Below are positions 1 through 19,226 of a stretch of DNA of 64,000 nucleotides, one piece after another. This DNA is from Rotaria socialis (Eukaryota > Rotifera > Eurotatoria > Philodinida > Philodinidae), in the NCBI GenBank assembly GCA_905331475.1, contig CAJNYU010004517.1:124001-188000 (forward strand), written 5' to 3'. The notes under the pieces were generated by a model. That model saw only the letters and a program-made list of their open reading frames with translations, was not told where the DNA came from and searched no databases. The first letter of the stretch is position 1. Each line of letters starts with the position of its first letter. Made by a program: the position numbers and the translations under genes.

Positions 1-1
1 T

Positions 2-7615
<7,614 letters not shown>

Positions 7616-8562
7616 AAAATGTGCAATGATTTGTTTCAAATAATTTACAATGGAAAAAAATCTATGACATGTTTTCAAATCGTTCTATTTTGATTTTTGA
7701 ACTTTTCTCATTGTGATATATAATCTCTGATTGTATTGTAAACGTCTTATAAAATGTTTTAAAGCGTAAAAATATATATGCAAAAACAAATCAAACATCT
7801 TCATCTATGCACAAGTGCCTCGAATAGATAGAAAATATCTGTCGTTTTCGAGTGAAAACATTTCATTATAGAACTAAAGTTCGATTTACAAAAGATGTCT
7901 GTTCCTCGCAATCATCTAAGTATTCTTTTCTATTGTTATTATAGAACTCTTCAACAAGTCTTTCTATCTTTGATCTTCAAACTTTAGGAAAAACAATTGC
8001 CAAATAGAAACGCAAGGGCTTTCTTCAGCACATAATTATTATGGCTGGCTTGCAATAAAAAAAACAGTAAGACATCACAGCTTCCGTTTGAAATTGGGTG
8101 TGGGTGTGGGGTACAGTGTTTCCAATAGTAAGTGTGCACAGCAGAAGCAAAATGTACAGAACATTTGCTACTTTTGGTTTACACTCTGTTGTACACTTGC
8201 TCAAAAAAAAACAAAGTGTACAATGCACACTTTGCTAAAACATTTAAAACTTTGATTTCTCAATCGTAAAAGCTGCAAGTAGTATTAAATTACGGATTAT
8301 GTTTAAATGATGGTAAAGTGTGATTTCCTAGGTTCAATTCTATGACAAACTGAATAGAGAAAAAAAAACTAACAATTTATTTAGCTTTTTAGATTGTGCA
8401 AATTGTTTTTTCGCGCACTTTGATACACTTTGCTGGCGAGAGCAAAGTCTACATACACACTCTGCTCATAATAATACAGAGTGTATAGTACATTTTTCTT
8501 CAGACTTTGTGGTTTTAATTTTCTAAAATGTTGCATTGTCCAAGGAGTTTATGAAGTGCATT
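7616..8562. other. Intergenic, FAS 3' flank
   Basis: I see no coding frame with conserved sense and no AATAAA close behind the FAS stop. The right half holds a cluster of short inverted copies of an ACACTTTGCT-like word, listed separately. Confidence 0.6.
8145..8486. repeat. Cluster of short inverted repeats (ACACTTTGCT-like)
   Basis: At least three small hairpin-capable pairs are visible: CAAAGTGT 8212-8219 with ACACTTTG 8227-8234, ACTTTGCT 8427-8434 with AGCAAAGT 8441-8448, and ACACTCTG 8457-8464 with CAGAGTGT 8477-8484. Further single copies lie near 8180-8200. All are variants of one word in both orientations. Whether this is a mobile-element remnant or a binding-site cluster cannot be told from sequence alone. 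Confidence 0.5.
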
Positions 8563-9041
8563 TTAATCGATAGTCGTAAGCGGAGGAGATTGAGAATTTT
8601 CATCTTCACAATTATCAGCTTCTGCATCGACATCAGAATAAGATATAGCACCTATAAGACATAAGAAAAAAACATGGTATGCGAAGAAATAAAAATGTAA
8701 ACAATCAAAAGCTTCAGAATGCATAGATAAAATATACATAGCAGAAGCAAAAGTAAAATGCAGAATTTGCACACAATTGCGTTTTTTTGTAGAGAACAAA
8801 TAGATTTAAAACAAATTCTAAATGAATTTAATAAAAGAAAGGAAGAATTACCAACAATAACTTGACTGATACAGCTGCATGTATTAAAATATAGTGTACA
8901 CCATCTAAAACATAAAAACTCATAAAAATTTAAACAAATTGACTAGTTTTAAGCCTTAAAGGAAATTTTTAAATTTTCGATTGACGAAATTATAACCGTT
9001 TTCTCTCTTTCTTCCATATTCTACCGGTATCTATCGTCCAT
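8563..9041 (-). CDS. Possible three-exon gene for a 52-residue protein
   Basis: I do not recognise this protein. On the minus strand, ATG at 9041 opens a 17-nt exon (9025-9041). Good GT-AG signals then join it to 8852-8904 and 8563-8651, and the joined frame is open to TAA. The predicted product is 52 residues: a short Cys-rich start (WCTLYFNTCSC), then an acidic tail (DAEADNCEDENSQS). The introns are 120 and 200 bp, longer than the local norm. The gene would be divergent from CAP-H with 179 bp between starts, so a shared promoter is possible. Three in-phase exons this short can arise by chance, so the call is weak. Confidence 0.3.
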
Positions 9042-9104
9042 AGAAAAACAACACGCTCACGGCACATGTGGCGCTAGCGTGTCAAATCAACATGGGTATA
9101 CCCA

Positions 9105-9112
9105 TATATAAG
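9105..9112 (+). promoter_or_regulatory. TATA-box candidate for CAP-H
   Basis: TATATAAG lies 109 bp upstream of the CAP-H start codon, next to the palindrome GGGTATACCC at 9094-9103. Position and sequence fit a core promoter, but no transcription start is known. Confidence 0.4.
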
Positions 9113-9220
9113 TGAATAAATATCCAATCAGAGTGTCTGACTCAACGTCAAAAAACATGGCTATAGTTAGTTAGAGCATAGAATATTTTACTAAAAGTTG
9201 CTTTTGTTTTTCGTTTCAAA

Positions 9221-12086
9221 ATGGACATTAATACGATGACATCAACAACAGATATAGATTTTTATGTGGATAGTCGACCGATGAACGATGAGGAATTAAC
9301 TAAATTACACGAATCAACATTACAAATGTTTCGTTCAAATAAAATTGGACCAAAGAATGCATTTGATATTGTACTTATTGATTATTTACCTGCTATATTT
9401 GAAGCCACAAGTTTTGATGATGATCATATGAATAATTTTCAATCTGTTGGTACAACACTTGAAACATCAGGTTAGCTTTTTTAATAAATAAAAACACTAA
9501 GTAAATGAGATTTTTTTTTGTTTCTTCAGCAAAAATCTATGCTGCTCGTATCGACTCACTCTATTCGGAAACACGTAAAGCTCAATCAATACTTCGTTCA
9601 ACAAATGAAAACATTTATCGAATGCTTGACGATGACGATAACAACGAAGGTGATCAGAATGAAGGCGATTTTACGGAACGACGAGTTTCAAATAATAAAA
9701 AAATTCGTTTATTAATGAAACGAAAAAAGTCTATTGTTACTGATCGTAATAAGTTACTTCGAAAAAATCGTAACGATGAATTTCGACCAATTATGATAAA
9801 TCAATTTTTTTTATCAGCTATGAACAATGATAATATTCTATTAAGTGAACTTTATGATAAAGTAAATACATCGATCACAATAAAACCAAATAAAAAAACT
9901 GTCAAAGAAGAAAATGATTTACTATCAGCAAGTCTTTTTTCACATGATTTCGTTTGTGATTCATTATCAATTGATACAACAAATTCATCATTACTATCAA
10001 GTATGTGTGATAGGAAAAATACAGAAACAATATTTATTCCCTTAAATAAAAGTTTTTCTTATTATTCTATTGAATTATCAGCATAAACAAACAAAAAATT
10101 ATTCGAAAAACTTTTTTTATGGGTATAAATTGAGATTTTTTAAAAAAAAACTGATAAATGATTTTACAGAGAATTGTAGGATATTTAAGAAGAAGTAAGT
10201 TTTATTTACACTAATTGGGATAAGGTTTTAACTGTAACTAATAGTGCATGGTAATCTGGTTATTGTAAAATTAGATTAGATATAAAGTTCAACTGAAAAT
10301 CGATCACATAGAATCAAGGGATGAATGCGGGTAAGACACCTGTCTTGCATTCTGATTCAGTAGATACGACCATGAAGAATTGTTTTCGTAGTGACATCAT
10401 GAAAACAACTGAGGTTACTTTACTTTTCTAAAGTAACACGTTTATTAAATACGTCTCAAGAGAGTAAAAATATATTGGACATATTCTTATTAACAAGTAG
10501 TACAAAAGAAATATGAGTGGCACTCGAAGAATGAAAAAATCGAGTGTCAACAAGTTTGACTCCGCAGGGCTTTATTCAAGGCGCAGCTTTCGTCAGCACG
10601 TAGGTCATGCTTCAAAGTATATTTGCACAGTTCACGGTTATTTTTTGTTTCATGAACAATAACAGCCTCCTGCACGTACCCGATATTTGTTCAATCGTAC
10701 AAGTGCAGAACGAAAACAACAATAACGTTATGATAAAAAAATCATAGAATTGCCTGTCAAAATAGTAGTACCGTATAGACGTACGAGCTTGTCATATGAA
10801 ACCATATCGATATATTTGAATTCGCAAACTATTTTAATACGAATAAAATATCATCTTGTGAAATCGAAAACTGACTATTAAATAGAACTGAATTAATGAA
10901 CAAATACTAGTCACTTTCATAGTGTTCGCATTTTACTGTACCAAAAGTGATATCTACTGATAGAACTAAAATTTAATCATATACTTTATGAACACAAAAA
11001 ATTGACCTAAAATACAAAAAGAAAATGTTTTTTTCTCTTTTCCTAAAGCAATACTATTAAAGTGCTTCTTTTTTATTTCGTAGTTTATACGAATTTTTTT
11101 TATGTATCACAGTAGAAACTATAAAACAATGAGCTATATGTCCCCTAGAAATTTTAGAAAACAATGTTCATCTCTTGTTCATATGATCTGCTTCTTGTAT
11201 TGCTATATAAACGAATCCGATGAGCAGTTATCTTATCATTAAATCTTAATAATTTTCTTTGAATATTTCTATAGGCGACATTGATCTTTCTTCGACAATG
11301 GATCTGAATTCAACTATTAAATCGAGTCAATTATTAACACCAAACAGTCTCATATCGTCAAATACAATGAATCTCTCTAGTACACCAATCAGATCACGTA
11401 CAAATAGCCTGTCAAGTAATTCCAGCATTCTCACGAATGCTGCCAATCTTCTTACAGATATACCAAATGAATATTCGTATCTTGATTCAACCAAAGTTAA
11501 TGCATTTATTAATGAAATCAATAATAATAATGCTAAACTTGACGATTTGATGATATCACCATTAAAACTAATTCGAAAACGACGATTAAGTATCGAATAT
11601 CCATTTCCATTTCTTGTTGAACAAGCTAAAAAGCAACGTATGACACCTAAAAAATTACGTGAACAACTTTTAAAACAAAATTTATTATTACGTCCACCAT
11701 CACCTGAATATGAATTTTCACCATTCGACACAATGAATGATTGTAATGATTTCATTCTACCATTGCCGTCTAATAATTCTAATGATGTAATGATATCAAA
11801 TTCTCAAACTATATCAAAACGACAACGTGCAATCGATTTTCGACATTTACAAACTAATATGCAACAAATTATATTTAAACATTTTGAAATAGATACAAAT
11901 TTAGTTTTTAGTGAAGTTTATTCAAATATTCATCAAGATGATCATCAACAAATATCATCATCGGATATTGGTATTTGTTTTGCTGCTTTACTCAATAATT
12001 CTGTAAGATATCAACTTAACCTTGAGTCAAATGATATTCGAGATGATATTCGTATTTTACCTCCTGTATTTAACAATAAAGATTAA
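9221..12086 (+). CDS. NCAPH: Condensin I kleisin subunit CAP-H (Barren), short form
   Basis: CAP-H is the kleisin that bridges the SMC2 and SMC4 heads of condensin in mitotic chromosome compaction. Exon 1 (9221-9470) and exon 2 (from 9530) carry the conserved N-terminal block: FDIVLIDYLPAIFE, then a stretch corresponding to the family's TLDASTKIYA.RVDA (here TLETSAKIYAARIDS). The exon 11275-12086 carries the C-terminal winged-helix-like block, with IDFRHLQTNM and ISSSDIGICFAALLNNS. Exon 2 stays open to a stop at 10086, but a GTATGT donor at 10001 is in phase with the acceptor at 11274. That gives a 1,274-bp intron and a 510-residue protein, well below the roughly 700 of most animal CAP-H, because the acidic middle is largely absent. 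A poly(A) signal follows at 12169. The family call is firmer than the exon junction. The alternative is a gene split by an insertion. Confidence 0.7.
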
Positions 12087-12168
12087 TTGTAACTATTCTT
12101 TTTGTGTTTTTTTTAGTAAATCTCTTTTTTTCTGTCATTTGTACATGAATGTAAAAAAATTTTAATCA

Positions 12169-12174
12169 AATAAA
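12169..12174 (+). terminator. AATAAA poly(A) signal of CAP-H
   Basis: A canonical hexamer 83 nt after the CAP-H stop codon, in T-rich 3' flank. Confidence 0.6.
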
Positions 12175-13440
12175 AAATTCTTGCCTTTTTCTTTCTTTAT
12201 TATTTTCTGTTTTTTTAACTATACTTTGATATGAACAAAATAAATGATTACTAATGATTAATACGAGCATAGAAGATTATAGCATAACGGTAGAACTATA
12301 ATACACAATATTGATAGTATTGTCAAAGTATTTTATTAAGAGATTTTTGGATCATTTTTTTTAAGGTTATTTTATATTGCTTAGTTTTCATTATGACCTT
12401 TTGATAGCATTCAGATATAGTCTTTTGATATTTTCTTGATATAATTCAATATTTTATAGTTGATTAGGAAATACAGCCAATGTAGTATTGAATGATTTAT
12501 TAGCAAATATTATTCAAGAATCTATTGAAATAACTCAAAACTAAATGTTTTCAAGTGATAAATCATTGTCACTTGATACTATATTCAAATCGATAGGGCT
12601 TAGCAAGTAGATGAAAATTCGTTAATGATTTGATTACCTGGACCCTTTTCACAGAGAAATTGAGTTTACAATGTATTGTCCTTGATTTTCAACTGAAATG
12701 CTCTGATCAGTGCTGTTATGTGGACATAACTTCAGATTCACATATCTCGGTTTCTAAGGACACATGCTCAGATCATCAAAAAGACATTCATCAATCTGTC
12801 AGGCCTTATTTATTAGTAATCTTTTCAACTTAAGAATAATTTATCAGTTGAGAATCTTTCATCGTAACTACTTCGCTTTTAAGCGATATAAAAGTTATCT
12901 AAATTCTGACATATCATTTTTATCCTTAAAATGAAAAACTACATATAAAAGTAATGTAAATATTTGTTAAAAAATTTTGGTTTGAATGAAGTTGAAAATA
13001 ATTAATAAATTCATTCTTAAAAATATCTTCTAGATTTTATACATCGAATACACACACTCATTAGTCTTACAAATTCTGTTCATACATAATATAGACTTCT
13101 CATACAATTTACTAGCACGGCCTCTCTTGAAATAAAATATATTCGATTCATTTTGTTTATTGAACTGTAGAGAAAGAAAATTTATTTCTGTCGATGCAAA
13201 CGTATTATTCTCGCGACTTTAATATTTGTATAAATGATATGAACAGGAAAATATTTTGATTCTAATTTCACTGGAATTAAAGTACATAAAATTGTGTGAT
13301 AACTTTTCTATTTATTTATCTTTGACTTCAGTTTACTATTCGTTTGAATACATGCGTGTGGCTTTATTATCATGCGATAGAAACGAGATGAAGAAGTTTG
13401 AGATAAGAAATGAATAAGAGAAAAGAAACAGACGTTATTT
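12175..13440. other. Intergenic, no gene seen
   Basis: AT-rich DNA between CAP-H and the isomerase gene. Open frames here are short and compositionally random. No repeat structure was noticed. Confidence 0.6.
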
Positions 13441-13446
13441 TTTCTC

Positions 13447-13463
13447 TCATCATTCTGCTTTAG
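13447..13463 (+). promoter_or_regulatory. Splice-acceptor-like site just upstream of the isomerase ATG
   Basis: A pyrimidine-rich tract ending in TTTAG sits 11 nt before the start codon with no obvious local donor. This is the layout expected of a spliced-leader trans-splice acceptor, known in rotifers. A cis-spliced 5' UTR intron is the alternative. Confidence 0.4.
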
Positions 13464-13474
13464 ATTTAACAAAA

Positions 13475-14679
13475 ATGACGAGTTCCGATGATACGGTTAG
13501 AGAAAAATATTAGTTAGCTTTTGAAAATTCTATTTTCTTCTAAAATAGCCAATCTTATATTCATATTATCGAAGTTCATGTGCCTATCGAGTTCGAATCG
13601 GTGAGTATATTAAAAAAAGAAGAAGAAGAAAAACAACGAAAACATTTGTCTTTGTTTGTCTTAGCATTGAATTTGAAAAATATTCCTTTCATAATCCATC
13701 CAGTTAATCTTCTCAAAGGCGAAACAGTACTATATTGTTGATATTTTGATAGAAAAGTCATCTTATTAAATCCTTTTTTCTTATAGTCAACTGAAGAACA
13801 CAAAAAACTCAATCCAAAAGGCGAAATTCCAGTGAGTGAAAAACAAAATAAATCTTTTGAATTGTTTTACAAATTAAAATAATTCTTTTTCGTTTAGGTG
13901 CTTATCATTGATGGGAAAAAACTTGCTCAATCAGTAAGTGGACCTAAATAGAATTCTAATACTCTTTGTATATGCGTGTTTTTATTTAGATTCCTATTAT
14001 TGAATATATTGATGAAACATATCAAACAGAACCGAGAATTTTACCGCAAGACCCTTATCAACGTTATCAGGTAATAATATAAAATGAAATTTTGAACGAT
14101 AGAGGCATATATTTTCCCATAGGATTATTTAAATAATTTCCTGATTTAGGCTCGTTTGATTGCCGAAATAATTGCATCCGGCATTCAGGTATTTTTTTCT
14201 TCTTCTATTCTCATGATATCTATTTGGTAATTTTATTTTTTTTTATCAAGCCATTACAAAATTTATGTGTTTTAAAACGTATTGGCGAAGAGAAAAGTGC
14301 TGCATGGGCTCATGATTTTATTAAAAAAGGACTTGATGGTAAATAAATCCATTGATTAATAATAGTCAACAATAGCGAATAATTTAACTTTGCTATAGCG
14401 ATTGAAAAAGCTCTTGAAGAATCAGCAGGAAAATATTGTGTAGGTGATCAAGTGACAATAGCTGACTGTTGTCTTGTACCTCAACTTTATAATGCACGAC
14501 GGTACATATCGATTTCTTACTTAATTCGTCATGCTTATTATTGTTTTCTTTTAAGATTCAAAGTTGATTTAACTCCGTATCCATTAATGACAGCGATCGA
14601 CGAACGATTAAATGAACTTTCAGCATTCAAAGATGCACATCCAAATTGTCAAGTTGATTATCCTGGAGAAAAAAATTGA
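13475..14679 (+). CDS. GSTZ1: Maleylacetoacetate isomerase (zeta-class GST)
   Basis: Glutathione-dependent cis-trans isomerase of tyrosine catabolism, converting maleylacetoacetate to fumarylacetoacetate. Ten exons (13475-13495, 13549-13600, 13665-13726, 13787-13831, 13898-13933, 13990-14070, 14150-14188, 14251-14338, 14399-14501, 14556-14679) join in phase to exactly 216 residues, the usual family length. The zeta-class active-site motif is present as SSCAYRVRIAL (residues 16-26; the family usually has SSCSWRVRIAL), followed by NPKGEIPVL, the cis-proline glutathione-binding turn, and QSIPIIEYI. The C-terminal helical domain includes TIADCCLVPQLYNARRF. All introns are 39-66 bp. AATAAA occurs at 14763, about 80 nt after the stop. 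Nothing suggests loss of function. Confidence 0.95.
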
Positions 14680-15966
14680 AATCCTAACTAAACATGCTTT
14701 TTCTTGAATTATAACATCTTTTTCCTATTGAATTTTATCACGATTCTTAATTTTAAACAAGCAATAAATACAATAAAAGAGAAATATTAAATGAATTTCA
14801 TTCGAACAAGCATAAACATCTATTTTTATCAGAAAAATATGTTTATAATACCGAAAATATGTGTTTTTTTAAATAATATCTCCCGAAAGAGCTTTATTAT
14901 TAAAAAAGATGAAAATATCGAGAATCATGATGACTAAATATAGCATTATTACTAATTTTCTCACAAGCATATCCCTAGAGAGTCAGTGAAACTTATTTTT
15001 CAATAAATATTCTTCTGACTTAGGAACAGAGAAAATATATTTGTATAATATTGCCAAGTATAAAAATTGACTTTTAATATTGAAAAATCAATCACAAGTA
15101 ATGATTCATTTTTCTAGGGATTACTTGTTTTCGATCACAGGTGCTTTGATCCCATATTGATTGTGTCAATCAGAACCAAAGGTAATGCACGGCTAATCGG
15201 CGAAAAGATATAAATATTGACCATGAAAACTATGGTAATCTTCTTTTTCCCCTTTTAAAATTAAGGACTGCTTGTCGTAGCACTAAATTGTGCTTTATTT
15301 TCAGGTTAAAAAATAACAGCATGTTCTGATAAAAAATTCATTTATATTCCTTTATACTTGAGAACAGAGAACAGAGAACAGATTTCAACTACACCTCAGT
15401 ACGATAAAAAAAAAGTTCAAGGTAATCGCGAGTTGTGTTAATTTGCTTCAAGTACAAAGTACGCTGTTTCCTACCTAGATTGATAAGTATACTTGTACAG
15501 AATGAAAAACCAAAATTATTGCTATCTCTTTGGATTAATATTCATGTCTTATTCTGTTTCATATGAAATGCAGTGAATATTAATTTATCATGAACTTTAT
15601 ATTCTAGTGTGAAAGAATCATAGTAAGAAAAAATAGTTTGTTCTGTTCAAAAAGCATTGTTCATATGTTATTGATAAGTTGTATCTTAATGTTTTTAAGT
15701 CCCTCATGCCTAATCGTATTTATTTTCCTTTTTTTACATATTATGGTGTTTGTCTTTGTACTTTGGAAAGTCATATGTGTGGCTTGTCTATATTCACATC
15801 ATAGACTAACTGATAACGTATATATACTAAGCGACACAAGAAGAAGAAGAAGAAGCAGAAGAGAGAAATGAAATATACAACTCACACAAGCGAACACTCT
15901 TTTTATATTCAGATCATTGATCTATATTCACGCTTATCAGAAATACATATATATATATATGTATAC
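14680..15966. other. Intergenic, no gene seen
   Basis: Holds the isomerase poly(A) signals near 14763-14777 and a three-copy GAACAGA run at about 15362-15382. The open frame at 15638-15871 is hydrophobic and T-rich and looks like chance. Confidence 0.6.
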
Positions 15967-15967
15967 A

Positions 15968-15986
15968 TTTTCTTTTTCTTGTTAAG
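15968..15986 (+). promoter_or_regulatory. Splice-acceptor-like site upstream of the PMT start
   Basis: A strong polypyrimidine tract ending in AAG lies 34 nt before the methyltransferase ATG. It resembles the acceptor upstream of the isomerase gene and is a candidate for leader trans-splicing or a 5' UTR intron. Confidence 0.4.
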
Positions 15987-16020
15987 GTTTGCTATTCAAC
16001 TGAAAGAAAAACAAAAAATC

Positions 16021-19000
16021 ATGCCAGAGACCAGTGAACGTCAATTATCAACTAGTGAAGACGAATCAGGTAGACAAAGACGATCCAGTAGTGGAAGTAA
16101 ACGAGAAAATACAGAACGGAATAGAATTCCTTTTTTTTAATTTCAAATTTTATTAATCTAGCATCTGAAAATCGTGCAACAATGGTTACATATTGGAAAC
16201 GAAATTCAAACCCAAATCTTCAAAGTATGATGCTTGATACAAATGCAGATAAAATTAATCAATATGAGTATCCTGAAATACTTGAATGTTTGCCTGATCT
16301 TGACGGTAAACGTGTACTGGAATTGGGAGCTGGTATTGGGTTTGTATTTAAAATTGAATTAAAAACACAATATTATTACTATGCGCTTTCCCTTGACTAA
16401 ATTTAGACGTTTTACGAAAAAATTTGCTCAATTAGCTAAATCTGTTGTGGCTGTTGATTTTATGGAAAGTTTTTTAGAAAAAAATAAAGAGGAAAATGGT
16501 CATTACGGTACCGTAGAGTTTTTACATAAAGATGCAACACAATTATCATTTGAAGCACATAGGTACTTTTCAAAAGAAGAAAAAGCAGACAGAAAAATTG
16601 ATTAGCAATTTCGTTTACTTGTTTCTTTTTTTTCTAGTTTTGATATTGTCTTTAGCAATTGGCTATTTATGTATCTTTCTGATGAAGAAACTGAACAACT
16701 ATTAGAAAAAAGTCTTTTATGGCTTGCACCAGGAGGGACATTATTTTTTCGTGAATCATGCTTTCATTCTTCAGGTTCGTATTAATTTATACTAAATCGG
16801 AATTATGATTCAACATCATTTGTTTTAAAACGTTTTGCCTCTCTCAACTTTTTTTTCTCATTCAGATACTATTTGTCACGGGTTTCTTTTCTGTGAATTT
16901 AATTTAATGCTTTTACTTTTATAGGAAATATCAAACCTGATGAAAATCCAACATACTATCGTTCACCACGACAGTATATTGATATTTGTCAATCACGTAT
17001 ACTGAATGGAACACCTAATCATCCACATGACCAGGTTTATGAACTTATTTTTGCTAAAGCATTGGAATCATATTATGAAATTAAAAATAATAATAATCAG
17101 GTAAAATACACAAACTAAAAAGAAATTTTGATTAGACTTCATTTCTTTCTTTTAGGTTTGTTTTCTATTTTTAAAAACAAATTTACGAAATCTTCATGGC
17201 TATAAAACATTACAAGATTTTCTTGATCATTCGGAATACGCTGAAAAAAGTATACAAAAATATGAGTCTGTACGTGGCGAAGGTTATGTTACTATTGGTG
17301 GTGCTGAATTGACAAGAGAACTTACAAAACGTCTTAACTTAACAGCAACACAACGTTTATTAAATTTTGGTAGTGCAACTGGCGGAAGTTCATTTCAAAT
17401 TTCTCAAGTTTGAAATTTTGAAAAAATCAAAAAAACCTATTCATTGACATATTTCTTTTTGTCTCCTAGGATTATGACTGTGAAATTGTTGGTGTAGATA
17501 TTTCAGCTAACATGGTCGGCATTGGTACTAAGTAAAAACCGATGTTAGTTGGATTTTGAAATTTATTTATTTTATTTTGTTAGCATGGGATCGAGCTCTA
17601 TTATATAAAGGACGTCGAATTCGTTTTGAAGTTGGTGATGGTACAAAAATGCGATTTGCACCATCAAAATTTGATGCTGTCTATAGGTAATACCAAAAAT
17701 AGTTGTTTGTATTCCTGTAAACAACAATTTGAAATATTTAATTTTTCAAGTCGTGATGTCATCTTTCATGTTTCCGATAAGGCAGAGCTACTTAATAACT
17801 TTTATACGTGGCTCAAGAATGGTGGTCGATTATTGATTACAGATTTTTGTTGTGGTATTACACCATTTTCACAAGATCTTATTGACTATGCACGTTCCGG
17901 TATGTATACGCTTACATCAATACAAGAATATACTGAAGTAATATAAAAACATGAAAAGCACAAAAATCGAATCTTTTAAATTGGTTTTGTTTTATTTTTT
18001 CCGTAGCTCTTTGAAAAATGTGGATTTACGGATGTTCATGTAGAAGATCGCTCTGATTTATATCAACAATATTGTCAAAATGAAATTGAGATAGCTGAAA
18101 AAAATCGAATGAATCCTGATTCCGTAAGTATTCAACAGTGTCGGAAGTGTATAACTCAGGTCAAACAGTTCGGCCTGGACACGGCCGGTTCCGCGTAGTT
18201 CCGTTGATTTTGTAGAAGCAGTATGCCGATTGGAAATTTTTTCCGTGATTTCCCCATCAATTCCTGCCGGAAAGCACAGGAACTTGGCAGGAATCCACCG
18301 GAAAAGTTCAACCGTATTTTTGACCGGAATACTGCTTCCATGTACCAGCGATTTCACGTGTTTTCCTGCAGGATACGGTGACTTTCCCGCATGTTTTCTG
18401 AAGTATTCTACGGGATCCGGTGACCGGAATTTTCGATCTAGGAATTAAAGATGAATGAGTAGTTCTGTTCTTCGCCTTCCATTATAGATGCAGAGAGAAT
18501 TTTTCATGTGAAAACCTAATTTTTTCAATCGTATTCTTTTTCTGAAAAAGAAAATGTTCGTATGTGATAATTGATAAAATTTCGACTTTCTTCATTTCTC
18601 TTTAATCCTCAAACTTTGTTTTTTATTTTGAAATATCCAATGTGAACCGATATAGTGCATCAAGAAATGTTATGAATGAATAACATTTTTTTTCTCTAGA
18701 TGCAGCTTACAATGCTAAGTTTGAATTTTTCATAGAATTGAAAACAATCAATGTTTTGTCATTTATAGAAAAAATAGATTATCATAAAAAACAATGAGAA
18801 TTATTCCATAAAATCTAGTTCGAAAAAATTAAAAGAAGTGTACTTTTGACCAGTTCGTCAAGTTTCATCTAATGAGCTATAAAGAAAAGAAAGACAATTC
18901 CATTTTTATTTTGTATTTCTGGAATTTTCCGTTTACTTTCTATCTACTTATTTTTTATTTCTTTTATACTACGTGTTTAGAAATTAAGTCGTCAAGAATT

Positions 19001-19127
19001 AGAAGAATGTGTTCGACAATGGAAATTAAAGTACTCTCTAACAAATTCTGGTCAACGTCGCTGGTGTATTTTTGAAGCAACCAAACCATCAGTATCTTTT
19101 TATGAAGGCGATGATAATGAGCAATAA
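16021..19127 (+). CDS. PMT: Two-domain phosphoethanolamine N-methyltransferase
   Basis: SAM-dependent enzyme that methylates phosphoethanolamine towards phosphocholine, feeding phosphatidylcholine synthesis. Eleven exons join to 527 residues: 16021-16096, 16162-16339, 16407-16562, 16638-16774, 16925-17100, 17156-17407, 17470-17524, 17584-17686, 17751-17937, 18007-18123 and 18981-19127. The first domain has a normal SAM loop, VLELGAGIG (residues 77-85), plus [11 protein letters not shown] and [11 protein letters not shown], as in plant-type PMT. The second has the conserved [25 protein letters not shown] and TDFCCG blocks, but its SAM loop reads NFGSATGG (311-318) where the family has a GCGxGG-type loop. 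Nematodes split these domains between two proteins; this gene is the fused form, as in plants. An earlier donor at 16070 would shorten the N-terminus by nine residues in phase. The last intron is 857 bp and holds a GC-rich repeat. Confidence 0.92.
18130..18445. repeat. GC-rich nested-palindrome element inside the last PMT intron
   Basis: About 315 bp of markedly GC-rich DNA in an AT-rich intron. Arms GAAGCAGTAT (18215-18224) and ATACTGCTTC (18329-18338) are exact reverse complements. Inside them, ATTCCTGCC (18260-18268) pairs with GGCAGGAAT (18286-18294), and several TCCGG/CCGGA words recur. It looks like a small non-autonomous inserted element. The ends are judged from the base-composition change and are approximate. 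No coding capacity is seen. Confidence 0.6.
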
Positions 19128-19212
19128 ATGATTTCATTATTGCCGTATGAGATTGGTCTATTTGATCAAAAGAAAAAAAAAGAACACAAAATAAACCAGT
19201 ATTGAAAAGAAA

Positions 19213-19226
19213 AATAAAGAAATAAA
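19213..19226 (+). terminator. Poly(A) signals of PMT abutting the convergent gene
   Basis: Two AATAAA hexamers (19213-19218 and 19221-19226) lie 86-99 nt after the PMT stop and directly next to the stop codon of the opposite gene at 19227. The two transcripts therefore probably overlap at their 3' ends. Confidence 0.55.

Noticed and set aside
8325-8345. tRNA B-box-like GGTTCAATTC
   Set aside because: No acceptor-stem pairing or A box at the right distance.
11327-11755. 142-codon minus-strand frame
   Set aside because: Antisense shadow of the CAP-H C-terminal exon.
15638-15871. 77-codon hydrophobic frame upstream of PMT
   Set aside because: Ends in an Arg-rich low-complexity tract; T-rich composition explains the hydrophobic translation.
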